Below, in pieces: positions 1 to 11,399 of a DNA stretch of 64,000 nucleotides. A program made the position numbers and the translations under genes. Numbering within the stretch: position 1 is the stretch's first letter; the number at the start of each line of letters is the position of its first letter. The notes below the pieces were generated by a model. The model was not told the DNA's origin. It worked only from the letters and a program-made list of their open reading frames with translations, and did not search any database. The DNA is from Homalodisca vitripennis (lineage: Eukaryota; Arthropoda; Insecta; Hemiptera; Cicadellidae): positions 62,001-126,000 of the forward strand of contig NW_025777519.1 in assembly GCF_021130785.1 (NCBI RefSeq), given 5' to 3'.

Positions 1-696
1 TATAACAGCTCGCTAGATAATCCATATGCAAAAACCATATGATATAAAAGTAGTACATTTTATTGGGTTTGTAATGCGCCGGCTATTAGTGGCACTTGCT
101 GAGTCCAATGTTATAAAAATGTTAAACCGAGGGTTGCCGGATACAGCTTTGAAAGAACTGTTTCTTTTAAGATGCGAAGAAATGATCTAAGACATGTATC
201 GAATGAATTGTGCCGTTGAAACTAAGCTTAGGCTTTACATTTTTAAAGTGACTACGGAAATAAAATTATTATTATGTTTTAAACGAACAGTATGTTTTTG
301 TGATATTCTGATTATAACCTATTACAAAGAAAAAAAATATTGAAATAAACGCTATTTTTAATCTCTCCGTTGCACTTTGCTCATGATTGTCAAATAGAAT
401 TAAGAATTGGCAGGAAAATGCGGCACATAAAAAGACTTTGACTTCCATGAAGGGTCACTGTATAAATGTTAACTAGTGGCCGAAACTTTGACGATTTCTT
501 GTGACAACCAAAAACAGGTCGATAAATCTGACGGGAGACTCACGATAAATATTGCCGGTGTCAAGGGAGGAGGTGTGTGTAAATCTCCGCTGCCAACATT
601 AAAAGGTGACGATGGGAAACGATAGGGGTTACAAATATTTCTCTCTTAGTAAACACCTCAAAACCATTCTTATTCATAATATTTTCAATACAATAG
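1..696 (+). repeat. Dispersed repeat, copy A (inverted partner at 29337-29991)
   Basis: Read as reverse complement, this segment matches 29337-29991 almost base for base, with scattered substitutions and short indels. The outer edge of both copies reads TATAACAGCTCGCTAGATAA, and copy A begins at the first base of the window, so the true outer boundary may lie outside it. Similarity fades after about position 696. No open reading frame or transposase motif is visible inside. The small reading frames here overlap on both strands and look accidental. It is a repeat-family member, perhaps a transposon end or non-autonomous element. The class is not assignable from sequence alone. Confidence 0.85.
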
Positions 697-3600
697 AAAA
701 AGCAACAATATTTACCTTGCCCAATTTGTTTGGAGCGGCAAACAATATGCAATTTATAAAACTGTACTTTTTGATTTTTCCATTTACTCTTTTACTAATA
801 AATCTTCTCATGAAGCTTGTATTAATCATACATATTGTACTCATGCATATAAATATGTTCCTAGGCTTTATAGAGTCTATTAATTTTAAATAAAAAACAT
901 TCATTTAGATAAACGGTAAACTAAACATTTCTGATCTACATTTTATTTCAATTTTGTTTACCTCAACTTTAAAAACAAATATTCAAACGATATCCGTAGA
1001 GTTCGTAAACACCTTGTATACCAGATATGGTCATCAATTATGAAAAAAGTATTTTAACGTTATAAAATATATTTTTCTTTATTTTTATATTTTGAATTGT
1101 TAAATAAATATTGATAATATGGTCATACTAGTTTTCAAATCGGAAATTAGTCCCTGAAACTGAAACACATACAATAGGTAATTTAACAAACAAAAATTAG
1201 TACTTTTAAATTCCAAGATTGCTCACAATAATATATTAGTAGGACATATTATAATTAACCTCTATTTATTTGGTAAAGCAACGTGTAAACTGACGCTTTG
1301 TGCTTTGGTAACTGTAATTACAGTGGCCATAACCGCTGCAACAATTACGTTGTGGTTGTCAAAGTATTGTTTCCCTTACAAGTTCAATTAGCTCGTTTTA
1401 ACATGTGTTTTCACAACATTCTATTATAAAGTACCATTTGAAAATTAACTAATTTACTTCAATAAGTTGGTATCAGAAAACACCATACTATGACTGAAGT
1501 GTAAACAAGCTGATTTTCCAAATGAAGATATTTGAATATATATTGTATAGTATGTATTATATTGAAATTTTTATATGTGAATTGTATTGCCTTGGAGTTA
1601 CAATAACTTAATATACTTAGTAATACTTTGGAATTGTACTCCGAACCAAGAAGCAAGATCAGGTGACAGTTACGCACTGCCCAATTGATCAGCGGGGCGT
1701 AGCGGGGGCTCGACGTTCCTCGGAGAGTGTGTCCGTGGTCTCAGTTTCATCATCAGAGTGCGGAGTACCCTCTCTTACCCCCATTTAGTTGCTATAAAAC
1801 TCGTTTGTTTTATGTAACTTCGTTTGGTGGTCTCTGACACATAGATTTCTCTCTACCGCGTCTCCAACCACTGATACTAGTGAATTTTTTAAATTAATAA
1901 CTGTGTGGGAAACCGGCCATTCAGCTGGTAAGAGCTGATACATTTCATACATTTGCTACAGACTGCGAGCACCATGAAAGAAAATAAAGGATGATTAAGT
2001 TATTTAGAGGAATTACATAAAATAAGTTATAGAATATAAAATGGATCTTTGGAAATATTTTCAGTTCACCACGATATTAACTCATGGGACAGGGAAGTTC
2101 AAACAGTTCTTGTAAAGCACCCTATCAATGATTATTCTAAGCATTGCAAGTCTTAGAGTGAACTCTGCACCTTGATATGACTAGATCTCTTGCCAAGTGA
2201 TATAATTAGATGATATAAGTTGCCTCAATATCCTCCTTTTAACGTTTAATATACATAGGTTTATCCTGGTATAAACTTTTAATATGTGCAAGCCATTCAA
2301 AAAAAAAAAAAAAAAAAAAATTAAAAAATCTTGAGGAGCTAGGTATGCCAATGCTTATATCCAAGTAAATTGCAATGGCTGTAAATAAGAGGAGCAAGGT
2401 AACTTATCCTTGGTGTCGGAAATACAACTAGTATGAACCAGAATTGTTTAAAAACGTGCAAAAGTCTAAAATGAAATCCATTATAGATGTTTTTGAACAT
2501 CTGATGCTGTTAATCGTGAGCACAATATGGACCCAAACAATATCTACGTCTATATCTGAAATATATAGAGCACCCACCTTTTGTTGCTAAAATATAAAGA
2601 AAAACACTAGGTTTCCTTCACTCTGGAATAATAGGTCAAGTGTTACTGAAGTCGATGGAGCTATTCAATAAAATAACATGCCACTGTCTGACTTTAGTAT
2701 TCTAATACAGTGTTCTTTAATATTAATTCCAGAACTATCAGTGGATTTGTCGTTTGAAAATAATATATCCATTGTGTCGCTGTTAAAAAAATAATAATAA
2801 TAAAAATAATAGCTTGCGAGTGTAAAGACAGCAAAAAAATCTCTGGATGAATGAATTAGTATGAAAGTTAATCATACGATATTAACTTGAGGATTGTGGT
2901 ACGATTCCGAACTTAAATTTTAGATTAGTTACTTTTATAATATAATAGTAATTTCATCTATAAACTAATAGTTACATTCAGTTCAGTAAAATCTGTTGTT
3001 ACTTATTCAATTTAAAATATTTTTGCATGCTCATTGTATAGGTTTATTTGAGATGCTATTAACTATTTTAAACTTTTATTTACAATAAACAATTTACGGT
3101 ACTTAGAATATGTAATTTATTTATAATTCATATGTTACGAAACTTATTATATATGAGCTATTTTGAATGTAAGTAACATATAAACTAGAAAATCGGAAAA
3201 TAGTTACATGACTTATTTATTACGCATTAAATAATATGTTTTGTCTATCAGCTAGTGTTTATGTCGAATGACGACCTTAGTATAAAACAACTTTGATCAT
3301 TTCGATATGTCCTGTCCTTTGTGATAAATAAATCACTGGATAAATATAAGACGAGATAAACCTGTTTAAAATGCTTGTTCTGGAGGGAAATTAATTCTTT
3401 GCCACAAGGCTTTGTGTCATTGATTGGTTTAGTCCCTCTAAGAGCCCGCTCTAATTCATCTTTGAGTGATACTAAATTGAATTTACTTTGTATAAAATAA
3501 ATTACAACCTTTACACAATTTTCAAAACGTTATTAATTTTTATATATTGATTTTAAAACAATTAATTTGCCTATGAAATTTAACGAATTTTAAGACAATC

Positions 3601-5500
3601 CTCAGAATATGCTACCAATTGTATATGTACGAGATAGATTTATAAGAATATAAGAAGATTTACTATGTAAAGCTTTAAAATTTTCTGATAACACTATTAT
3701 CAATTTTTGAACTATATTCATAATATCAATACTCTAGTGCTATTTATGTTATTGTAAAATATATAAAATATTTTTTCTTAACAAAAAACTCAAAAGTGAG
3801 AATAGGAAAGGTTTGGACCACGGTATTATGAAATCCATGTACTATTCATAAATGTTTCTTTGATGACTTCAGTCAAAATTCACATTTAAATTTGTCTTTT
3901 CGCCTAATAGGTTGTTACAAAATTCACATGATGGGAAAATTTGATATATAACGTTGTTCGGTGTAAAGAGCAAGATATGATATTAGGTAAATTTCTAGCA
4001 ATTCATAGAATCAATAACTCCCAATATATGGTTCTACTCATAATCCCTTATACTTTAACAGCGCGAGATAAATCTGGGTTGAAATAACGAAGGTAAGAGG
4101 ATCAGCGATGTTTTAAATTCCCTAGGATAGCAATAAAGTTTTTGTAGTACCTTGATTATTTTAGTACTTACTTATATTTCAGTAGTTTCCATCATTTATT
4201 ATTAATTTCTAGTACCTCTGTAAAGTAACAAGAATAATTATTAAAAATCTTGACAGAATCTTTTAATTAATATATGGCACTTGTACGTGCAATTTTGACT
4301 TAGTAAAAATCTCTTGTAAAGAGTGTTTTGGATAAAGTAAATTGAATGCAACTTAAAATGTCAAGATATGCAGCTTGTTTTGTATTAATGGAATTAAAAA
4401 GAAATAATCGTTACCAAAGTATTTAAAAAGTACTCTCGAACTCAAAAATAAAAAAAAACTTTTACATGTATTATAATAAAGTGTTTAGGGATTATTTTCC
4501 AAAAATAAGTTTAGTAAATAGCTTAGTAGTGGGAAACAAGGTATTGAAAACAATGAAACAAACGTCAGAATATAGTGACTGAGTTTGTTAACTGTAAATT
4601 TAACAAAAAGTCAGGAACAATGGACAATGGATGAAAAAAGAGAGATGGCTAGAGATGCTAAAATCAATATAATCCATTTTGTAGAGGCTATTTTATTATC
4701 GCTTTCTGTTTATTAGGGATGGATGTCTATTTGTTTTAGACTGATTAAAATAGCCCATATGTATTAGAGCATATTTTAAAAATTAAGTTTTATAATAAAT
4801 TATATATTTAATTGAAAATTAAATTGTAATAAATTTCTATACATTTATTTCACTTATAATGGAATATTATGAAAACAACATATCCTCAAATTACACCTTA
4901 AATAAATAAAAAAATGTTACTCTTATGAATTTAACCTATCTAAAATGAATTTAAGTCACCTTTAGGTAAATTTCACCTGTATAAAAAAGGACTTAAGTGC
5001 TTTTTGAAATGAGAGGGGGTTAAAAATGTATCGAGATTAATGGTCGGCCAGTCTGACAGAATATTGAATGTCATGATTGATGTTTTATAATGTGATAAAA
5101 CAATCAAGCCATCTACAATCTCTGTCCCATGTGAAAGGTAGGGCTAATGATGCTTACACTTACTGTAAAGTACCATATACACCTGGGGCTAGAATTTTGA
5201 ATATAATTAAGAACGGGGTATTAAGTAAATGACAAGATACAAAAACTGAACTTTATTATTGATAACATTTTTGGAACTATTATTTTATCACTTAAATAGC
5301 GAATACTTTTTCAATACAGGTTGGACCATATATACAGTTAGAGTTTGATATTTACAGAAAGACAACGCGTATAGATAAACTTTTTGTCCACAAATCTAGA
5401 CACCCACCTCAACAAAAAAGAGCTAGTTTTAATTAGATGATCAACGGAATTTTAATACAACATTCTTTAATAACTAAAACAAAGAATTATATTATATAAA
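697..5500. other. AT-rich interval without recognised gene
   Basis: No reading frame with recognisable protein similarity and no RNA gene is seen here. There is a poly-A run of about 20 near 2300-2320 and a GC-richer block at 1680-1870, listed separately. The rest is AT-rich unique-looking sequence, consistent with intergenic or intronic insect DNA. Confidence 0.6.
1680..1870. other. GC-richer block with TATA-like motif, unassigned
   Basis: This block is clearly less AT-rich than its surroundings and contains a TATAAAA motif at about 1792, followed 30-60 bases later by pyrimidine-rich sequence. That arrangement is compatible with a Pol II promoter and 5' UTR on the plus strand, but no downstream coding exon is recognisable. 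It could equally be a worn transposon end. Only the composition and the motif are seen; promoter function is inference. Confidence 0.2.
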
Positions 5501-5659
5501 CGATATTACTATTTTAACTGTTACACAAATTATTCATAAAATACTTCAGAAATAAATATAATGAAAATCAAGAAAATTAAGGACAACATTACTACCCATA
5601 CAAGACAACATTCAAGTATTCATTTATACAAAAACAGCAATATTTGGAAACAGTTACAA

Positions 5660-5943
5660 AAGCCTACAACAAGTTATTCACAAATATTAGGAAGTCTCAA
5701 AGACAAAAACCCGTTTAAAAACGAATCATAGATTTATGAAATTAAATGTATCGACTGTGATAAATTGTACGTTGGCCAAACAAAGAGGAACATGAAAACA
5801 CGATTCCAAGACCATTTTGCACCTACTAAATATGGTAAAACCGAAGAATCTGCTATTTCATAACACTCTGTTGAATTTGGACAATACAGTATTAGAGATT
5901 ACCTCCGAATTGATGGCTTCACCCTACTCATCTTAGAATTTTG
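5660..5943 (+). pseudogene. Penelope-like element remnant, GIY-YIG endonuclease domain
   Basis: The plus strand encodes, with interruptions, the C-terminal endonuclease of a Penelope-like retroelement. Upstream of the domain the frame reads LGSLKDKNPFKNES. The domain core reads IYEIKC, then a DCDK segment, then LYVGQTKR and TRFQDH, which matches the GIY-YIG signature and its paired cysteines in Penelope-like elements. A TAG at 5729-5731 stands just before IYEIKC, where the family usually has glycine. A TAA at 5861-5863 and a TGA at 5941-5943 also break the frame. The upstream reverse-transcriptase domain is not recognisable, so this is a short decayed 3' fragment. In the family the enzyme nicks target DNA for retrotransposition; this copy cannot make it. 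Confidence 0.72.
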
Positions 5944-6647
5944 ATCTGTGCATTTAATTAAAGAATGTACAGTTTATAATCTCTAAAAAAACATTTACGA
6001 TACTTAAAAATCTCTAAAAAAATACTTATAAGTACAACACATTTGAATGGTTGGGAAACATTTTACATAAAACACATCAAGGAAACCTTCCATTCTACCC
6101 TCATTTTTATTCACATGAAAATTAAAATGTAATTTTATTTAAATATATTAAACGGTCTAGATATTTTTCCAAATTCTTTACAATATGTTAATTTAATTTT
6201 TATTATTAAAAATAATTAACTCATTTATTTATTTGTGTAGCCGTGTAGATAGAATCTTCTATTTCGAAAGACCTCAAACATAAAAAATAATGTTGGATAA
6301 TGTGTGAATATTTACTTGGGGTATGAAATTAAAATATTTCCAATCGCTCTAATAACCTTCATACATCACTGTTGAAAGTTCTTACTGTTAGTTGCTAGCA
6401 TAGTTGTAAAACTTGTGTACTGATACTTTGAATACCATAAACCGGTCATTTGGTTTGGTCCATACTTCCAATCCGTACTTACAGAAATATTTCACGGCTA
6501 CTTAGAAAAAATTTTACTTATAGTTGAGAAAATATCAAGGGTAAAAAAAATACTAATCGTGGAGGCTTAAAACCATAAAATAGACTAATTATTATTCAAA
6601 AAGTTTCTTTGAGTTAGAATTATTGTCTATCCACGAATAGGCTCTTG
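5944..6647. other. AT-rich interval, probable 3' remainder of the Penelope-like copy then nothing recognised
   Basis: Sequence after the endonuclease remnant carries many stops in all frames. The first 150 or so bases may be the 3' tail of the Penelope-like element. No gene or RNA is recognised. Confidence 0.35.
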
Positions 6648-6765
6648 TAACACTTTATAAATTGGTGATATTTATGAAAATGTACGGATCAATATTCTAA
6701 GATCAGTAGGGTGAAGCCATCAATTCAGAGCTAATCTCTAATACTGTATTATATATGACAAGGGA
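6648..6765 (-). repeat. Partial second copy of the Penelope-like fragment, inverted
   Basis: The reverse complement of about 6690-6755 matches about 5885-5950, including the stretch coding for the segment ending DGFTLL. Only the end of the endonuclease region is present and it runs on the minus strand, opposite to the copy 0.8 kb upstream. Similarity is lost on both sides, so the exact ends are uncertain. It is either an independent insertion or an inverted duplication. Confidence 0.55.
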
Positions 6766-7452
6766 TAACGTTTATGCTAAGACTAGTGAAGCAGAATCCA
6801 TAAATTGAACACCAATACTACAGTATATTTCACCCAAATCTGTACAAGGGCTTATAACGTGAGGTAAAAATAAACAGTTTTTCAACACATTTTATGATTA
6901 AAACCTACTTAAGAGGATACCAAATGAAGGTAAATATTCATTAATTAAATATGTTAGCTTTTATAATTAATGGGCTAGATAAAAACTTATATCCACATTT
7001 AATAATCGATGATCCAATGGGTATTGCAATCAGAGTTTCAATCAAACAAACAAACAAAAATGGAGATTGCTAGTTCCGCATATAATGATATTTAGGCGTT
7101 TTGATATGTAGAGTATGGTGAGATGAATACGGCCCATCTCACGGCTTCTCAGGTTAATAATGTACTTTAGTAGATACCTAATTTTATTTGCTAACAAAGA
7201 GCTAGATAAATCTATTCAGCTGCTGGCACAAATTTCACAAAAAAATAGGCTCGAAGGGAATTTATTGGAACCAGGGTAGCCTAACTGATTACGTGTGTTA
7301 TTTGTAAATTACATGTTGTTATACGATTATGTTACTAATGGAGTCTCTACTGTTACATCGCTTCTTTATAAAACTAAGTGCAAAATTGAAGTTGAATGTA
7401 TACGCAGTGCTAATAAAATAAATAAATAGATTTCACTTTTAAATGATTTAAC

Positions 7453-7473
7453 TTATATATATATATATATATT

Positions 7474-7524
<51 letters not shown>
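7453..7524. repeat. (TA)n microsatellite, left flank of the Tc1/mariner-type element
   Basis: TA dinucleotide run interrupted once by TTGTTT near 7473. It abuts the CAGGG terminus of the transposon at 7525, and the run resumes directly after the other terminus at 10065. Confidence 0.95.
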
Positions 7525-7527
<3 letters not shown>

Positions 7528-8019
7528 GGTGATTCATGAAGTTCTCCCCCCACTTCTACAGCACATTGTACTAGTAAAAATAATGAAAAAATATTATATA
7601 AACATAGGTCCGAAAATGCTTCGTTAGCGAGTTACAGCTAGCGAAAGATTTCGCCTGAATTCCTGGGTAAAGAGTAAAATAAAGCCATACTGAACTTTTG
7701 GAAAGGTTAATTAATTAAGAAAATATCGTGGATTCTTATGTATTTTTACCTGATAAAGCTAATAAAATAGGTTTCAGAACTGTAACCTGTAGTAGTTTTT
7801 GAGGGATTCAGGGTTAAATGCAAAAAAATTGGGGCACGAAACAATGTTTTTTTAAGTCTGATGTACAATAACTTTGTTAAATTGGTAATAAATACATAAC
7901 ATCAACAAACATTAGTTGTAGAGAATTTAATTTCTGAGAAAATTGATATAATCAAAGTCTAAAATAAAACAGAAATAAGTACCAAAAAATCGATTTTATT
8001 CAGTATAATACATTACTAG
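7525..8019 (+). repeat. Left terminal inverted repeat (about 495 bp)
   Basis: Matches the reverse complement of 9573-10064 along its whole length with few differences. The inner limit is the motif CTAGTAATGTATT (as read on the minus strand), after which the arms diverge. Transposase binding sites would be expected near the outer end. Confidence 0.9.
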
Positions 8020-8032
8020 TTTTTAAGCAAAA

Positions 8033-9138
8033 TTAATCAGGTTGGGCCAACCGTACGCACCTTTTTATTAATAGATGTTCGAAAATGATGAGGCCATCAT
8101 TATCAATACATTTTGCAGCACGTTTGTGTATTGCTTTTGTTGCGTTTCTTAATTTTTCAGGGACCTTCCCTGTATCTGCACAGCCGAATCCATAATACGG
8201 GCAATTAATTCATCACGATAATTCACTTTTGTCTTGTATACAATGTCTTTCTTCCATCCCCAGATGCCATAATCCAATGGAGATAGATCTGGTGATCTTG
8301 TTGGCCAAGGGTGAGGCCCTCCACGACCAATCCAGTGTCCAGGATTTAATTGATGATTTTAAGTAAGCAGAAACGGCACGCGAAAAGTGGGGAGGTGCTC
8401 CGTCATGCTAGAAGTTACACATTTTGTCTCAGATGTAAAGGAACATTCTCTAACAGCTGCGGCAAACTCTTCTTGAAGGAAATGCAAATAGAACTCAGCA
8501 TTTAGGCGCCCCAGGTAATATGAAAGGTCCAATCAGCCGATTGTGCAAAAGGCCACACCAGACATTGACGCTAAATCGGTGTTGAAAGTTCTGTTCCACT
8601 ACCTCATGTGGATTTTCTTCTGCCCATGAGTGTTCATTGTGCAAGTTATTGACACCATCCCGAGTGAATTGTGCCTCATCCGTAAACAAAAATACGCTTG
8701 TAGAGTTTGATTATTAATATTCAAAAAGTTGCAAAACTCCAAGCGAAGCGGACCATCCCCCTAGCTGTAGATGTTGAACCTTTTGTTTATGAAACGGATT
8801 AAATTTGTTTCGATTAAGTGACCTTCACACCGTTGACTGCGAAACTCCTATCCGCCTAGAAATACTTCGTGTACTTACACCTGGACTGCGATGAACAGCA
8901 TTAATAACAATATCATCATCAAGTTGGACAGCTCGTTCATAATTGGTTCTAGTACTTGGTAGTGATCCTGTTGCCCGAAGAGTACGAAAAGTTCCTGAAA
9001 TTGTTTTGGTATCTGGAATCCTCCTATTAGGGGTAAACGTAGTTCATATTCTTCTACAGCAGCTCTAGCATTACCATTACAGTAACCCAAAATAAAAACC
9101 ATATCAGCGTATTCCTCTGATGTAAATAAGTAAGGCAT
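8033..9138 (-). pseudogene. Degenerate Tc1/mariner-type transposase
   Basis: The minus strand encodes a recognisable but frameshifted transposase, chosen to start at the ATG at 9138 because it is followed by MPYLFTSEEYADM. That N-terminus, with the later segment CNGNARAA, is the helix-turn-helix region found in many insect transposon proteins (the DUF4817-type domain). A second DNA-binding stretch follows around 8820-8930. The DDE-type core starts with FTDEAQFTRDG near 8689, has DGAPPHFSRA near 8404 for the second aspartate, and SPDLSPLDYG near 8274 for the third. The spacing between the last two is about 42 residues across a frameshift. The reading reaches a tail that stops at 8033. Total length, about 368 codons, is normal for the family. 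Several frame changes make it non-functional. Confidence 0.85.
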
Positions 9139-9572
9139 TTTTTTCGCTGAATAAACAATCGAATTATAACTCACAGAAAAATTACATTTAATAACACGAT
9201 TCACAGAATCCGATCTCCTGCTGTAGCTTGCAAAACACCACTAATACACAGTTCTAACGTAACAGTACAGAATACCATTGTTGATCAGCTGTTATTCGTG
9301 CGTTACCAACTTAGAAATTAATAAAACAAAAAACTGCATTTCGATGATTAGTAAACAATAATGGGAAAAATGTTTTGCTTCAATTATTTTCGAACATTGA
9401 TGTAAATTTTTATTAAAAAAAAAAAAATACAAAGTAATAAAACATAATATTTTTATTTACAAACAAATTTATTTAACAGTTAATCTTGTTTTCTCAATTT
9501 ATCTCATCATTAAGGAACAAACATTTGTTTTTGTTTTATTTTAACTAAATACCGTACGGTATTTCTTTACAG

Positions 9573-10061
9573 CTAGTAATGTATTGTACTGAATAAAATC
9601 GATTTTTTTGGTACTTATTTCTGTTTTTATTTTAGACTTTGATTATATCAATTTTTTCGGAATTAAATTCTCTACAATTAATGTTTGTTGATTTTATGTA
9701 TTTATTACCAATTTAACAAAGTTATTGTACATCAAACTTAAAAAACATTGTTTCGTGCCCCAATTTTTTGCATTTAACCCTGAATCCCTCAAAAACTACT
9801 ACAGGTACAGTTCTGAAACCTATTTTATTAGCTTTATCAGGTAAAAATACATAAGAATCCACGATATTTCTTAATTAATTAACCTTTCCAAAAGTTCAGT
9901 ATGGCTTTATTTTACTCTTTACCCAGGAATTCAGGCGAAATCTTTCGCTAGCTGTAACTCGCTAACGAAGCGTTTTCGGACCTATTTTATATAACATTTT
10001 TTCATTATTTTTACTAGTAAAATGTGCTGTAGAAGTGGGGGGGAGAACTTCATGACTCACC

Positions 10062-10064
<3 letters not shown>
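9573..10064 (-). repeat. Right terminal inverted repeat (about 492 bp)
   Basis: Inverted copy of 7525-8019. The two arms differ by scattered substitutions and small indels, so the element is not a fresh insertion, or its arms have drifted since. Confidence 0.9.

Positions 10065-10117
<53 letters not shown>
10065..10117. repeat. (TA)n microsatellite, right flank of the transposon
   Basis: Uninterrupted TA run directly following the CCCTG terminus. With the run at 7453-7524 it shows that the element inserted inside a pre-existing (TA)n tract. Confidence 0.95.
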
Positions 10118-10119
<2 letters not shown>

Positions 10120-10479
10120 AAAAGAAATATTTGAATCAATATAGTATATTACTGTAAATTCGATTAAGTACTACATGTATATTTTAAGGCCAGGTAGGAT
10201 ATATATTTACAGCCGTGACAATCATGATTTAGCTAATATTTATTGATTACAAATACATTCATGTGTTGTTTGACAATGTATATAGTAAATCACACGCACT
10301 ATAACAATATGCATGAAGAATATATAGCTCAATCTTAGTCCCTAGTACCAAATAACATAGTGTATAGCTCGCATAAAATAAAGTGGTTGTTACTTTTCAA
10401 CTAATGAATATTTCACACTACAATCAGAGTGGTAATTGTTTTGATAAAAATGTTACAAAATCCAGCCGCTAATATTTGT

Positions 10480-10590
10480 TGGTACTCGCCAGAACTAATT
10501 TCTCCAGGGACGTCCCTTGTTGGTAGTTCGGTATGACCACACGAGCAAACGCGTGTGTGCGTTACCACTAATAACTGTCGTATGTTTGTG
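10480..10590 (+). repeat. Conserved dispersed motif, copy 1 (partner at 47992)
   Basis: The first 66 bases, from TGGTACTC to CACACGAG, match 47992-48057 with four visible substitutions and no gap. Weaker similarity runs on for about 40 more bases around GTGCGTTA. The motif contains the palindrome AGGGACGTCCCT. It is richer in G and C than its surroundings. It may be part of a short interspersed element or another conserved repeat; no RNA Pol III boxes are convincing. Confidence 0.7.
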
Positions 10591-10599
10591 TTCACCCTA

Positions 10600-11336
10600 T
10601 TGTTACGTTAATTGTTACACATTATGAGTACATATTCCCCAATCGTAAGCCAATTGTCGTGTAATTTGTATCATTGCTATAAATAAAAATTAATTGTTCT
10701 GAAGAAAGTGTTTTTTATCGTAAACTACAATTTCGTTTGTTTAAAGTTTTGTTTATGTGTTTTTAATAGACAGTCAAAGCAAGTATCGTTTGAATTTCTA
10801 TCTGGGCTTTTGTTCTCACTCGAATTACTGGTGATATTAACTAGAACAATACCAATAGTAACCATATTTTTATACCTTTTTGTTATTTAGTTATGCGTAA
10901 ACTACTTAAACAAGTATTTTTATTTTTATGAGCCTACTTTAATACTGTAAGACAAAAAATAAGAACAGTGTAAAATTTTTAGAACTCACATTGTTTATTT
11001 AAATAATGGAGGCCAAGATAAATTATTAAGATCAAGAAGTAATAATGTATTACATACAGGTAATTACTCAATTATGGCATTTACCTAGAAAATATATATC
11101 GGGTTTTTTATTCTCCTACCATATCTGTAAAAGTTTTTCTGAGTAAACTTGCAAAACAATTCACTTAATTATTTTCTTTTGCATTTTGGTTCTTTTGGGT
11201 CTTTTAGAAGAGTGTGTGTAATATAAAAAAGGAACGTTTTTGAAAATGTATACGTAAGGGGTGTTAAATAATTGTTGGTGTTCATATATGTCCATATAAT
11301 ATAATCTTTCCAGATATATATAAATGGAGATTGCTA
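10600..11336. other. AT-rich interval without recognised gene
   Basis: No protein similarity or RNA gene seen. Two small overlapping reading frames look accidental. Positions 11322-11340 share a 19-base stretch, beginning AAATGGAGATTGC, with 7058-7076. Confidence 0.5.
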
Positions 11337-11337
11337 G

Positions 11338-11340
<3 letters not shown>

Positions 11341-11391
<51 letters not shown>
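11341..11391. repeat. (TA)n microsatellite
   Basis: Pure TA dinucleotide run of about 25 units. The reading frame that crosses it encodes only alternating Tyr-Ile and is not a gene. Confidence 0.95.
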
Positions 11392-11393
<2 letters not shown>

Positions 11394-11399
11394 TTCCAA

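Larger units (their letters stand above)
7525..10064 (-). mobile_element. Tc1/mariner-superfamily transposon with long terminal inverted repeats
   Basis: The element is 2540 bp long. It begins CAGGGTGATTCATGAAG and ends with the near-complement of that sequence. It is flanked by TA on both sides, the target duplicated by Tc1/mariner transposases, although the (TA)n setting makes the duplication impossible to size. The inverted repeats are about 495 and 492 bp, far longer than the usual 20-30 bp of mariner. A decayed transposase fills the space between them on the minus strand. Terminal structure is intact, so the copy might be mobilised by an enzyme supplied elsewhere, but its own gene is broken. 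Confidence 0.9.

Noticed and set aside
606..893. 95-codon plus-strand open frame
   Set aside because: It overlaps a minus-strand frame of similar size, is hydrophobic because of AT-rich composition, and partly lies in repeat copy A.
7058..7076. 19-base match to 11322-11340 as a target or recombination site
   Set aside because: A single short match without flanking similarity; probably a fragment of an old repeat.
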